Positions 45,678 through 54,189 of a stretch of 64,000 bases of DNA are shown piece after piece; the first letter of the stretch is position 1; each line of letters opens with the position of its first letter. The DNA lies in contig NZ_OY787469.1 of assembly GCF_963678835.1 (NCBI RefSeq), forward strand, positions 3,534,001 through 3,598,000, given 5' to 3'. The translations under genes were made by a program, and so were the position numbers. This DNA comes from an uncultured Desulfuromonas sp. Its GTDB lineage: Bacteria; Desulfobacterota; Desulfuromonadia; Desulfuromonadales; Desulfuromonadaceae. Under the pieces are notes generated by a model. That model was given only the letters and a program-made list of their open reading frames with translations, was not told the DNA's origin and did not search any database.

Positions 45678-45782
45678 AAGGGGTCATAAAAGGGGTCAAG
45701 TCTACGGTTGAGCAATTTCCAGTTCCCGACACACCCGCTCAAAACAGTCAAAGGGGTCAAATCTACTGTTGCCCACACCTTG

Positions 45783-45926
45783 TTACGCTTTGGCAATGAT
45801 TCTTTGCTGCACGTAAGTGACAGGCTGCTCAGTAAGTTTCAGCAGACTATCTCCGGTGTATGACGTGCAGGCCGAAACGCAAGCAATCACCAAGCCGATT
45901 AAGACGGTGCGAAGGACAAACGGCAT
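45783..45926 (-). pseudogene. Truncated paralogue of the lipoprotein gene at 56806-57444
   Basis: 47 residues. A lipoprotein signal ends in CVSAC, followed by TSYTGDSLLKLTEQPVTY and QQRIIAKA, then a stop. This equals the first 47 residues of the 212-residue protein at 56806-57444 with point changes. The similarity continues for about 80 bp upstream of the start, so a whole 5' region was duplicated and the 3' part lost next to AAAGGGGTC repeats. Confidence 0.75.
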
Positions 45927-46065
45927 TTTTCTCCCATGGATAAGAAAGCAGCATTTGTGAAACCCTGCTCATCCTACACACTTGGAAATTAATGAACAAT
46001 CTTGATTCCGCCCTAATTACACGTGCTCCCAAAGAGGAACACTTCCCATAGTTCTATCGATAAAA

Positions 46066-46093
46066 AGCAAAAACCCCGGCCAATTCGACCGGG
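46066..46093 (-). terminator. Hairpin with T-run on the minus strand
   Basis: CCCGG...CCGGG arms around an AATTC-containing loop, with an A-run on the plus strand side (46066-46073) that becomes a T-run on the minus strand. It abuts the tandem array at 46092. Confidence 0.55.
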
Positions 46094-46259
46094 AAACTAG
46101 GAAACTAGGAAACTAGGAAACTAGGAAACTAGGAAACTAGGAAACTAGGAAACTAGGAAACTAGGAAACTAGGAAACTAGGAAACTAGGAAACTAGGAAA
46201 CTAGGAAACTAGGAAACTAGGAAACTAGGAAACTAGGAAACTAGGAAACTAGGAAACTT
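46092..46259. repeat. VNTR: 21 copies of GGAAACTA
   Basis: 168 bp made of 21 head-to-tail 8-bp units GGAAACTA, all identical except the last (GGAAACTT). It lies between a hairpin and the left end of the IS3-type element. It is not in a reading frame. Confidence 0.97.
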
Positions 46260-46327
46260 GTCTTGGTTCAGCGTGAATTGGAGAATTGCCTCGTTTGAGT
46301 TAGACTACTCGAACGGAGAAATTCACC

Positions 46328-46636
46328 ATGCGAAAAAAACGTAAAAATTACACGGCTCAAGAGAAAGTTGCCATTCTCAAGCGCCACCTTGTTGATCAAA
46401 CACCGGTCTCAAACCTGTGTGATGAATATCAGCTTCAGCCCACGGTTTTTTACCGCTGGCAGAAGGAGTTTTTCGAGAATGGTGCCGCCGCTTTTGAAAA
46501 AGACAACTCCCGCCAGAAAAAGGCTGAAGAGAAACGCATTGCCCAGCTCGAAGCGAAGCTGCAAACCAAGAACGAGGTTCTCTCGGAATTGCTGGAGGAA
46601 CACGTTCAGTTAAAAAAGGAACTTGGGGAACTCTGA
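46328..46636 (+). CDS. IS3-family transposase OrfA
   Basis: 102 residues. An N-terminal helix-turn-helix (YTAQEKVAILKRHLVD, VSNLCDEYQLQPTVFYRWQK) is followed by a leucine-rich coiled coil (RIAQLEAKLQTKNEVLSELL). This is the standard IS3 OrfA that binds the ends and inhibits or joins OrfB. It ends just before the OrfB region; the full transposase would need a -1 frameshift near 46600-46640. Confidence 0.9.
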   Translation: MRKKRKNYTAQEKVAILKRHLVDQTPVSNLCDEYQLQPTVFYRWQKEFFENGAAAFEKDNSRQKKAEEKRIAQLEAKLQTKNEVLSELLEEHVQLKKELGEL

Positions 46637-46671
46637 AAGCGTCTTGGGTCCCCCATGATATTCGTGATGCC

Positions 46672-47676
46672 GTGGTTGACTTCGTCAAGCGCTGGACAAA
46701 GCGCACCGGCATTGCAGTGACGCGTATCATCGGCTGGCTGGGCCTGGCTGTCAGCAAATTCTACTACTGGCAGCAGCGCTATGGCAAAGTCAACGAGCAC
46801 AACGCCCTGATCCCCCGCGATTTCTGGCTGGAAAAGTGGGAGAAGCAGGCGATCATCAAATTCTATCAGCACACGCCTCAGGAGGGCTACCGCCGCCTGA
46901 CGTTCATGATGCTCGATCAGGATATTGTTGCCGTCAGCCCCAGCAGCGTCTATCGTGTTCTAAGTACCGCCGGACTACTCAGGCGCTGGAACGGCAAACA
47001 ATCAAAAAAAGGGACCGGTTTTGTCCAGCCGCTCAGGCCCCATGAACATTGGCATATTGATATTTCCTACATCAATATCCGAGGCACCTTTTATTATCTG
47101 TGCTGCCTGCTGGACGGCTGTAGCCGCTACATCGTCCACTGGGAGTTGCGCGAGGCGATGACTGAGGCAGATGTGGAAATTATTTTGCAGCGGGCCCGGG
47201 AAAAGTATCCCGCCGCCACACCGAGGATTATTTCCGACAATGGCCCTCAATTCATCGCCAAGGACTTCAAAGAGTTTATCCGGGTAGCAGGCATGACGCA
47301 TGTGCGGACATCGCCTTTCTACCCACAAAGCAATGGCAAGTTGGAACGTTTCCACGCTACCATTAAGCAGGAATGCATTCGCCCGAAGGTTCCGCTGTCG
47401 CTTGATGAAGCCAGAAAGCAAGTTGCGGACTACATCCGCTATTACAACGACGAACGACTGCACAGTGCGCTGGGCTACGTGGCTCCCAAAATCAAACTCG
47501 AAGGCCGGGAAAAACAAATATTCAAAGAACGAGACAGCAAGCTCGAAGCAGCACGAGAAGCACGAAAGCAAAAACGGCGGCTGGAAAAACTCCGGCCCGC
47601 CCAACACCATAGCGTCCCGGAAAGGGAAACTTTTAACCCACTAACTCAACAGGGCTGTTTTTCCAATTCCGACTGA
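46672..47676 (+). CDS. IS3-family transposase OrfB (DDE integrase)
   Basis: 334 residues from a GTG at 46672; the natural product is probably an OrfAB fusion. The rve integrase core has the DDE residues in HEHWHIDISYINIRG, IISDNGPQFIAKDF and SNGKLERFHATIKQE. An HTH_21-like segment (FYQHTPQEGYRRLTFMML) precedes it, and a basic tail follows (AREARKQKRRLEKL). Intact over its length. Confidence 0.92.
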   Translation: MVDFVKRWTKRTGIAVTRIIGWLGLAVSKFYYWQQRYGKVNEHNALIPRDFWLEKWEKQAIIKFYQHTPQEGYRRLTFMMLDQDIVAVSPSSVYRVLSTAGLLRRWNGKQSKKGTGFVQPLRPHEHWHIDISYINIRGTFYYLCCLLDGCSRYIVHWELREAMTEADVEIILQRAREKYPAATPRIISDNGPQFIAKDFKEFIRVAGMTHVRTSPFYPQSNGKLERFHATIKQECIRPKVPLSLDEARKQVADYIRYYNDERLHSALGYVAPKIKLEGREKQIFKERDSKLEAAREARKQKRRLEKLRPAQHHSVPERETFNPLTQQGCFSNSD

Positions 47677-47680
47677 GGCA

Positions 47681-49153
47681 AAACATATCGGCAGTGTTGA
47701 GATCAGCAACTCCTTTCAACAAATCAACAAAGAGCTCAGTGCAATCACGGAACCGTCAAAAACAGAACTGCTGTTTTTGATGTACAAACCAGACCTGTGG
47801 TACAAGCTGGCGGAAGGACAGGACAAACTGTATACCGTCTCGCCACTGAACCCTGATTATGTTATCGAAAACCAGAATGCTTTAGCTTATGACCATTTGG
47901 GTGGAACCGTACAAACCTCGTCATTACTTGATCCGTTGCAACTAAAACTGAAACGACGCTCAAATCTCAATAACCACATGCGAGCAGGAAATGACTTCTC
48001 CTTCGTGGTTCATTATTCCAACCAACTCTATTCTGTCATTTTTCATTCCATCCGTAATGTTTCCGGTCAACACGCCGCCTATGTCGTGGCCTTTACCCCA
48101 GAACCATATTTAAGATCACTTCTGTTGAATTCAATCATACAGTTTTGTGTTGCCGTGATTCTGTTTATGGTGATCTTTCATTACCGCATCGGCATGACCC
48201 GCTCGAGAAAAAAGCAGGAACAAACGAGTGACTTTCTCATGACGCTGTCAGACAACATGGGTCAGGGAATGTACGCTACCGACAAAGAGGGTAAGTTGAC
48301 GTATATCAATCATGAAGCAGAAAGAATTCTCGGTCTTAGAGGTGACGAGCCCCTCAACAAAAGTGCCCACGACCTGTTTCATGTGGATGACAGTAGCCAC
48401 GAGCAGGGCTGCTTTATTTTGAACGCCATCATCGAAGGCGCCACCTGCCGACAAGAAATAGCTTTTTTTCGTGATCGAGCGAATAAGGAGTTTCCGGTTG
48501 AATTAACCTGCACACCGATTTTTACGGAAGGGGAAATTGTCGGCACCATTACCCTGTTTCACGACATCACCCAACGGCTGGAAAACCAGCAGGAACTCAT
48601 TGAGGCAAAAAAACAATTGGAGCAAGCCAATCGCCATCTGAGTGAATTGGCCCGAGTCGATGCCTTAACCGGCATTGCCAACCGGCGTGAATTTGACCAT
48701 ACCCTGTCCAGTTTATGGAAAAGCGCATACCGCAAAAAGGAACGGCTCGCCATCCTCATGATCGACATTGACCATTTCAAAGCCTATAACGACCAATACG
48801 GCCATCAGAAAGGGGACACCTGCCTGCAACAGGTCGTGCAAGCGATTTGTCAATCTTGTCTACGTCCTGAAGATTTTGTTGCTCGCTACGGCGGCGAGGA
48901 ATTTATTGTACTCTTACCTCAGACCGCCCATGATGATGCCGTTCACGTTGCCATGCGGGTACAACACAAAGTTGCAGCAATGGCAATTGACCACCCGAAA
49001 TCACCCACAAAGCCGGTTATTACGTTAAGTATCGGCGTATGTTGCATGGTTCCACATGACCTGAGTTCAGAGCAACAATTTATTGATTGCGCAGATCGTC
49101 GTCTCTACGTGGCTAAAAACAGTGGCCGTAATCAAATTTGCGATCAGGATTGA
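47681..49153 (+). pseudogene. Membrane PAS-GGDEF diguanylate cyclase, 5' end removed by IS3
   Basis: The reading frame is open from the IS3 right end (47681) to the stop at 49153, with the first possible start at the TTG at 47777. What remains is part of a periplasmic sensor (FVVHYSNQLYSVIFHS), a membrane helix (SIIQFCVAVILFMVIFHY), a PAS domain (NMGQGMYATDKEGKLTYINH) and a GGDEF domain (DALTGIANRREFD, ARYGGEEFIVLLP). The allosteric I-site RPED lies five residues before GGEEF. It would make cyclic di-GMP if expressed. The N-terminal signal and first helix are gone, so it is probably non-functional. Confidence 0.85.
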
Positions 49154-49875
49154 GGGTCAAACTGAGGCAGGATATGATGTAACTCAACCACCGGACCAAA
49201 AACCAGCACAGCCGGACGCGTGGCAGAGTGAGCTGCTTGCGGCAGTTGGCTAAGGGTTGTGATTACCGTTTTCTGCTCAGGGCGCGATGCATTGGAGATA
49301 ATTGCCACCGGCAACTGTGGGTCCACCCCCTGCTCCAGAGCAAGTGCTGAAATCTGCTCGGAAAAACTCAATCCCATCAACACCACCGTCGTATGGTAAT
49401 CGAGTTTCAATAAGGGAAGCCAGGCGCTGTTAATACGGCTGCCGGACAGATGAGCTGAAACAATCGACAGATTCGCCGCATAGCCACGGGCCGTCAAAGG
49501 AATACCCGCAGAAGCTGGCCCGACCAGCGCAGAACTGATCCCCGCCACCACACTGACACGAATTCCGTGTTCGGCCAGATAGCGCGCCTCTTCAGCACCA
49601 CGCCCGAAGATATAAGGATCACCACTTTTCAACCGGGCGACATGACGTCCCTGGCGTGCATAATCGAGAATCAGGTCATTAATTTGCTCCTGTTTAAAGC
49701 TATGTGCCCCCTTCTTTTTACCGACGTAAACTTTTTCCGTCTCTGGTGGGATCAGAGCAAGAATTTCATCGGAAATCAGATGGTCATACAAGACAACATC
49801 CATCTCCTGCAAACACTGATAAGCCTGCAGTGTCAATAAGCGAACATCGCCTGGGCCACAGCCAATCAAGAACAC
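49144..49875 (-). CDS. cobA: Uroporphyrinogen-III C-methyltransferase, probably missing its 5' end
   Basis: 243 residues from the GTG at 49875. SUMT motifs are clear: VFLIGCGPGDVRLLTLQA, VLYDHLISDEIL, GKKKGAHSFKQEQIN, RLKSGDPYIFGRGAEEARYL, VVAGISSALVGPASAGIPLT, NLSIVSAHL. It makes precorrin-2 for sirohaem or B12. The normal N-terminal Met is absent. The frame stays open upstream (about 14 residues, with KTRAEIREQLAQ) until it meets the repeat at 49922, so a larger CysG-like gene may have been cut there. It converges on the GGDEF gene with a 10-bp overlap. Confidence 0.8.
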   Translation of the reverse strand: MFLIGCGPGDVRLLTLQAYQCLQEMDVVLYDHLISDEILALIPPETEKVYVGKKKGAHSFKQEQINDLILDYARQGRHVARLKSGDPYIFGRGAEEARYLAEHGIRVSVVAGISSALVGPASAGIPLTARGYAANLSIVSAHLSGSRINSAWLPLLKLDYHTTVVLMGLSFSEQISALALEQGVDPQLPVAIISNASRPEQKTVITTLSQLPQAAHSATRPAVLVFGPVVELHHILPQFDPQS

Positions 49876-49921
49876 TTGAGCCAGTTGTTCCCGTATTTCA
49901 GCACGGGTTTTGTCCGAAATA

Positions 49922-49993
49922 GAACAAAGGGGTCAAATCTGCCTTTGACTAACCTTGTCTGGCTAGTCCGTGATCCTTGTTAAATCTCAAAAC
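49922..49993. repeat. Duplicated segment, left copy (see 54105-54177)
   Basis: From AACAAAGGGGTCAAATCTGC to TTAAATCTCAAAAC this is almost identical to 54105-54177. The two copies differ here in one base (TTGTCTGG versus TTGCCTGG). Together with the toxin sequences that follow each copy, it marks a local duplication of about 0.4 kb. Confidence 0.85.
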
Positions 49994-49995
49994 TA

Positions 49996-50156
49996 GTGCT
50001 CTGTCAATGCTAAAAATTCGAGTGTATGGCACAGCATCGTGCCGTTCTCACAAGGCGCGAAATCGCCGAAGTGGCCACTCCACTTCAAGATTTTGCAACG
50101 CAGTGAGAATGGTACGAGGCGAAGCCAGACCCGAAAATTTAGTGTTGTCAGAGCAC
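49996..50156. mobile_element. IS630-derived MITE, copy 2, with empty site at 54178
   Basis: 161 bp from GTGCTCTGTCAATGCTAAAA to CAGAGCAC, flanked by TA on both sides (49994-49995 and 50157-50158). The matching sequence at 54170-54190 reads straight through CAAAACTAGCGCC, i.e. the unoccupied site with one TA. Interior as at 42827-42988. Confidence 0.92.
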
Positions 50157-50201
50157 TAGCGCCATTCGGGAATGTCCTTTCACCCTCTTTTGAATTCACC
50201 A

Positions 50202-50470
50202 TTATTCAGTTAAATGGCCATGCAGGTCAAAAGAGAGCTGCCGGTGATGTTTAATCGACAACAGGTACAGGTCGTCGTTGCGGATTGAGTAGAGGAGCAA
50301 AAAATCTCCATGAATCAACTCGCGTAGTTGCATCTCCTCACCAAAGCGTTGCCGTATTCCCTCAATTCGCAGCAGAACAGCTTGCGATCTGGGCGGGTGG
50401 CGAAAGTAATCCGCACCCGATTCGGAAAAACGCTCCAGCATCGGGAGGATCTGCCCGAAAAGATCGTCTA
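50202..50470 (-). pseudogene. RelE/ParE-type toxin, N-terminus lost to IS630 insertion
   Basis: The C-terminal 89 residues (LFGQILPMLERFSESGADYF to QLSFDLHGHLTE) are the same as those of the intact toxin at 54223-54588. The break is at the TA where IS630 copy 1 begins (50469-50470). The missing N-terminal part does not reappear beyond the right end of that IS at 51690, so it was deleted or recombined away. The antitoxin gene is also absent here. Confidence 0.9.
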
Positions 50471-50543
50471 GTGCTCTGTCACTGCTAAAAATTCGGATAG
50501 ATAGTGTCGATATGTCCTTCAAGTTTTTTTTGAAGGAGAAACC

Positions 50544-50987
50544 ATGGTCAAAAAATATATCGTCCGCCTGTCGGATCAAGAACGTCAACACTTAGAGGAA
50601 GTCGTCAAGCGTCTAAAAGGGTCGTCACAGAAGGTACGGCGAGCAAACATTCTTCTTAAAGCGAATGTAGATGGAGCCAATTGGAACGATGCCAAAATCG
50701 CCGAAGCCCTGTCTTGTCGTACCCGGACAGTTGAAAATCTCAGGAAAAGATTTGTTCTGGAGGGCTTTGATTCAGTGCTGAATCGTAAAAGGCGCGAAAC
50801 ACCGCCCATCGCAAAGAAACTTGATGGCAAACAGGAAGCTGAAATCATCGCCTTACGTTTGGGGCCGGCTCCCTGCGGCTTTGCCAACTGGTCGTTACGC
50901 CTGTTAGCTGATCGAGTCGTGGAACTTGGAATCGTTGAATCGATCAGCTATGAAACGTTACGTAGGACGTTAAAAAGGGGGGCATGA
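50544..50987 (+). CDS. IS630 transposase N-terminal part (OrfA), copy 1
   Basis: 147 residues. A winged HTH of the IS630/Tc1 kind (WNDAKIAEALSCRTRTVENL, RKRFVLEGFDSVLNRK) is followed by a second HTH (NWSLRLLADRVVELGIVESI, SYETLRRTLKRGA). It ends right after an A5G6 run (50972-50982). A -1 slip there would join it to OrfB, so one fused transposase is likely. AAGGAGAAACC precedes the ATG. Confidence 0.9.
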   Translation: MVKKYIVRLSDQERQHLEEVVKRLKGSSQKVRRANILLKANVDGANWNDAKIAEALSCRTRTVENLRKRFVLEGFDSVLNRKRRETPPIAKKLDGKQEAEIIALRLGPAPCGFANWSLRLLADRVVELGIVESISYETLRRTLKRGA

Positions 50988-51679
50988 CTCCGCGTAAAAT
51001 ACAATACTGGGTCATCCCGCCAAATGTTGATGCTGAGTTTACGGCCGCGATGGAGGATGTCCTCGATGTTTATGCACAGCCCTACGATGAGGCCTACCCC
51101 GTCATCTGTATGGATGAACAGCCTGTTCAATTGACCCGAGAAACGCGCACACCGATTGCCGCGACCAAAGAGCATCCGCGACGCGTGGATTATGAATATG
51201 AACGGGCCGGAACCGCCTGTATCTTCATGTTTACAGAGCCATTATCCGGTTGGCGTAACGTGACAGCTCGTCCGCATCGAACCAAAGTCGACTGGGCTTT
51301 GGAAATGGAAGAGCTGCTGCGAACGCGCTATGCCAAAGCCCGGAAGGTTATTGTGGTGTGTGATAACCTCAACACCCATACACGCGGAGCATTTTATGAA
51401 GCTTTTGAACCCGAAAAAGCCCGCGAACTGGTAAAACGCGTCGAGTTTCACTATACACCCAAACATGGCAGCTGGTTGAATATCGCGGAGAACGAACTGA
51501 GTTCAATGACTCGCCAGTGTCTGTCGGGACGCAGAATCGAAAGCATAGAGATGCTACGCAAAGAAACTGCGGCTTGGGCCAGCGCAAGCAACAAGAAACA
51601 ACGCGGCGTTGACTGGCAGTTTACAATTGACAACGCTCGCAACAAATTGAAGTCGCTCTACCCGAAAATTAAGATGTGA
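50984..51679 (+). CDS. IS630 transposase DDE part (OrfB), copy 1
   Basis: 231 residues in the -1 frame relative to OrfA. The DDE triad lies in PVICMDEQPVQL, KVIVVCDNLNTH and GSWLNIAENELSSM. The ends of the protein are intact (KLKSLYPKIKM). Its ATG overlaps the OrfA stop. Copy 2 encodes an identical OrfB apart from one residue near the start (PPNV here, PPHV there). Confidence 0.92.
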   Translation: MTPRKIQYWVIPPNVDAEFTAAMEDVLDVYAQPYDEAYPVICMDEQPVQLTRETRTPIAATKEHPRRVDYEYERAGTACIFMFTEPLSGWRNVTARPHRTKVDWALEMEELLRTRYAKARKVIVVCDNLNTHTRGAFYEAFEPEKARELVKRVEFHYTPKHGSWLNIAENELSSMTRQCLSGRRIESIEMLRKETAAWASASNKKQRGVDWQFTIDNARNKLKSLYPKIKM

Positions 51680-51818
51680 CACAGCACTAGGTAAAAAGCA
51701 ATAGATCCCATAAACAGTATGAGCAATGCGTAGTTTCTAACAACCTGATACATAATTTCAGCATCATTCCTGCCGTCATTTTTGTCAGCCTTGCCCTTAA
51801 ATTATCCCTGAGTTGTCG

Positions 51819-52577
51819 TTATTTTTCTTTTTTCTGCGCTGCGTCCGTCCCAACTTTAACCAGTTCTGGAGCTATTTTGGCGATTTCTCCTAGAACGTTT
51901 CCCCAAGGGGCTTTTGCATCAGTTGGCATGTTTGTAAAAGCGTTTATTTGGTCATGGTTCCAATTGAAGGCTCTCTCTATTTCATCAATTGTAACATTGC
52001 CTCCTGTCAAGTGTATATAAAGCCGGCCTTGACGCAAAGAGTGACGTTTAGAAAGAAGCCGTTCCCGTTGGTCAAGGCAAGCTCTTGCAATGCGCGATAA
52101 AGCAACAGCGGTTAATACGATGAATCCATAAGCAGTGAAAGCAAGAACAAACTTTGTGAGAAGATCAATCCATAATATGTCCGTAGGTAAACTTAGAATT
52201 GTATCTATTTCATATTTGTCCATCCGTTGCCAGGAAAGATAAATGCCGGTAAGAAACAAGACAGCGGCAGCTGAATACATTGAAAATCCCCACCACTTAT
52301 ATCCCTTTGCTCTCTCCTCTAAGTGGTATTGGGCTTTTTCCACAAAAAGGTCTGCTGTAGACAAACGGTAAGTAACCGCTGTGTGGATATGTTTGTTGAG
52401 GTTCCCTGACCCTATTAGATCTTCAGTTTTTTTATTTTTATCATTATCTCTAAATTGCAGAATAACGGATACTTCTTTGCTATTTTCTTTTATAAAGCTT
52501 CTATTGTTCGCATTCTGCATTAACGTTTTGCGTTCTTGAAGTCTTGTCTCTATCTCTTTTGCGTCTACTTTTCCCAT
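51819..52577 (-). CDS. Two-helix membrane protein between the IS630 copies, unknown
   Basis: 252 residues from the ATG at 52577, with AAGGAAGGG upstream. It has a charged N-terminal region (EIETRLQERKTLMQNANNRS), then two membrane helices (about residues 100-120, YSAAAVLFLTGIYLSW, and 145-165, FVLAFTAYGFIVLTAVAL), and a cytoplasmic C-terminal part (RLYIHLTGGNVTIDEIERAF) with a Lys-rich end. No family is recognised. Its DNA is more AT-rich than the core genes nearby and it is enclosed by two direct IS630 copies, so it is probably acquired cargo. A defence or toxin role is possible but not shown. Confidence 0.65.
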   Translation of the reverse strand: MGKVDAKEIETRLQERKTLMQNANNRSFIKENSKEVSVILQFRDNDKNKKTEDLIGSGNLNKHIHTAVTYRLSTADLFVEKAQYHLEERAKGYKWWGFSMYSAAAVLFLTGIYLSWQRMDKYEIDTILSLPTDILWIDLLTKFVLAFTAYGFIVLTAVALSRIARACLDQRERLLSKRHSLRQGRLYIHLTGGNVTIDEIERAFNWNHDQINAFTNMPTDAKAPWGNVLGEIAKIAPELVKVGTDAAQKKEK

Positions 52578-52778
52578 CTTGTCCCTTCCTTTCGTTGCTG
52601 TTTTTATACAATGCAATGTACGGCAACTTATTTTTGGTATTTTATCAGTTACCAGTTTTGTAAGTAGTCTGTCAGATGAAGCCGAAAGTGTTCACAGGGA
52701 AACTAGTGCTGTGTCACCGCTAAAGATTCGGATAGATTATGCCGATACGTCCTCCAAAATCTTTTTGGAGGAGAAACC

Positions 52779-53222
52779 ATGGTCAAAAAATATATCGTTC
52801 GCCTGTCGGATCAAGAACGTCAACACTTAGAGGAAATCGTCAAGCGTCTAAAAGGGTCGTCACAGAAGGTACGGCGAGCCAACATTCTTCTTAAAGCGAA
52901 TGTAGACGGAGCCCATTGGAACGATGCCAAAATCGCCGAAGCCCTGTCTTGCCGTACCCGCACAGTTGAAAATCTCAGAAAAAGATTTGTTCTGGAGGGC
53001 TTTGATTCAGTGCTGAATCGTAAAAAACGCGAAACACCGCCCATTGCAAAGAAACTTGACGGGAAACAGGAAGCTGAAATCATCGCGTTACGTTTGGGGC
53101 CGGCTCCCAGCGGCTTTGCCAACTGGTCGTTACGCCTTTTAGCTGAGCGCGTCGTGGAGCTTGGAATCGTTGAATCGATCAGCCATGAAACGTTACGCAG
53201 AACGTTAAAAAGGGGGGCATGA
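52779..53222 (+). CDS. IS630 transposase N-terminal part (OrfA), copy 2
   Basis: 147 residues, differing from copy 1 at a handful of positions (for example EEIVKRLKG for EEVVKRLKG, LAERVVELG for LADRVVELG, SISHETLRR for SISYETLRR). Same HTH layout and same A5G6 run before the stop. Both copies being intact suggests recent activity. Confidence 0.9.
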   Translation: MVKKYIVRLSDQERQHLEEIVKRLKGSSQKVRRANILLKANVDGAHWNDAKIAEALSCRTRTVENLRKRFVLEGFDSVLNRKKRETPPIAKKLDGKQEAEIIALRLGPAPSGFANWSLRLLAERVVELGIVESISHETLRRTLKRGA

Positions 53223-53914
53223 CACCGCGTAAAATACAATACTGGGTCATCCCGCCACATGTTGATGCTGAGTTTACGGCCGCGATGGAGGATGTCCTCG
53301 ATGTTTATGCCCAGCCCTACGATGAGGCCTACCCCGTCATCTGTATGGATGAACAGCCTGTTCAATTGACCCGGGAAACACGCACACCGATTGCCGCGAC
53401 CAAAGAGCATCCGCGACGCGTGGATTATGAATATGAACGGGCCGGAACTGCCTGTATTTTCATGTTTACAGAGCCATTATCCGGTTGGCGTAACGTGACA
53501 GCTCGTCCGCATCGAACCAAAGTCGACTGGGCTTTGGAAATGGAAGAGCTGCTGCGAACGCGCTATGCCAAAGCCCGGAAGGTTATTGTGGTGTGTGATA
53601 ACCTCAACACCCATACACGCGGAGCATTTTATGAAGCTTTTGAACCCGAAAAAGCCCGCGAACTGGTAAAACGCGTCGAGTTTCACTATACACCCAAACA
53701 TGGCAGCTGGTTGAATATCGCGGAGAACGAACTGAGTTCAATGACTCGCCAGTGTCTGTCGGGACGCAGAATCGAAAGCATAGAGATGCTACGCAAAGAA
53801 ACTGCGGCTTGGGCCAGCGCAAGCAACAAGAAACAACGCGGCGTTGACTGGCAGTTTACAATTGACAACGCTCGCAACAAATTGAAGTCGCTCTACCCGA
53901 AAATTAAGATGTGA
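53219..53914 (+). CDS. IS630 transposase DDE part (OrfB), copy 2
   Basis: 231 residues with the same DDE triad as copy 1 (MDEQPVQL, CDNLNTH, NIAENEL). It overlaps OrfA at ATGA (53219-53222) and is in the -1 frame. It differs from copy 1 by His for Asn near residue 13. The two OrfB genes are much closer to each other than the two OrfA genes, which may reflect gene conversion. Confidence 0.92.
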   Translation: MTPRKIQYWVIPPHVDAEFTAAMEDVLDVYAQPYDEAYPVICMDEQPVQLTRETRTPIAATKEHPRRVDYEYERAGTACIFMFTEPLSGWRNVTARPHRTKVDWALEMEELLRTRYAKARKVIVVCDNLNTHTRGAFYEAFEPEKARELVKRVEFHYTPKHGSWLNIAENELSSMTRQCLSGRRIESIEMLRKETAAWASASNKKQRGVDWQFTIDNARNKLKSLYPKIKM

Positions 53915-54040
53915 CACAGCACTAGGGACATCCATGATAAGTAAAGTCAAGGGGAAAACGGAGGTTTCCCTTTACCTCACGGGCCTGCTCCCTGTGGCGA
54001 CTTTGTTTTTCTCTACCCTGGAAAAATAGGGACACTCCCG

Positions 54041-54189
54041 AATGGCACTAGTTTAAGCCTGTGTAGCACGATATTGGTTACGATGTAAGGACAAAGGGGT
54101 CATAAGGACAAAGGGGTCAAATCTGCCTTTGACTAACCTTGCCTGGCTAGTCCGTGATCCTTGTTAAATCTCAAAACTAGCGCCATTCG
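54041..54189. mobile_element. GAATGGCGC-family element with a different interior
   Basis: It starts GAATGGCACTAGTTTAAGC near 54041 and ends CTAGCGCCATTC at 54189, the termini of the family seen at 437 and 55945. The interior differs: it carries AAAGGGGTC repeats and the segment shared with 49922-49993. The flanks GGGACACTCCC and GGGAATGTCCT agree at 7 of 11 positions, so any target duplication has decayed. Confidence 0.45.

Larger units (their letters stand above)
46264..47680 (+). mobile_element. IS3-family insertion sequence
   Basis: Imperfect inverted ends are visible: TGGTTCAGCGTGAATTGGA at 46264-46282 and, reversed, TGCCTCAGTCGGAATTGGA at 47680-47662. It holds two overlapping-phase genes, orfA and orfB, in the -1 relationship typical of IS3. 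It has removed the 5' part of the GGDEF gene that follows. Confidence 0.85.
50471..51687 (+). mobile_element. IS630-family insertion sequence, copy 1
   Basis: 1217 bp between TA dinucleotides at 50469-50470 and 51688-51689. Inverted ends: GTGCTCTGTCACTGCTAAAA at the left and, reversed, GTGCTGTGTCACATCTTAAT at the right. It contains two transposase frames that overlap at ATGA. A second copy of the same length lies at 52706-53922 in the same orientation. Confidence 0.95.
52706..53922 (+). mobile_element. IS630-family insertion sequence, copy 2
   Basis: 1217 bp between TA at 52704-52705 and 53923-53924, the same orientation and nearly the same sequence as copy 1. The left end reads GTGCTGTGTCACCGCTAAAG. 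With copy 1 it encloses the membrane-protein gene at 51819-52577. Confidence 0.95.
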
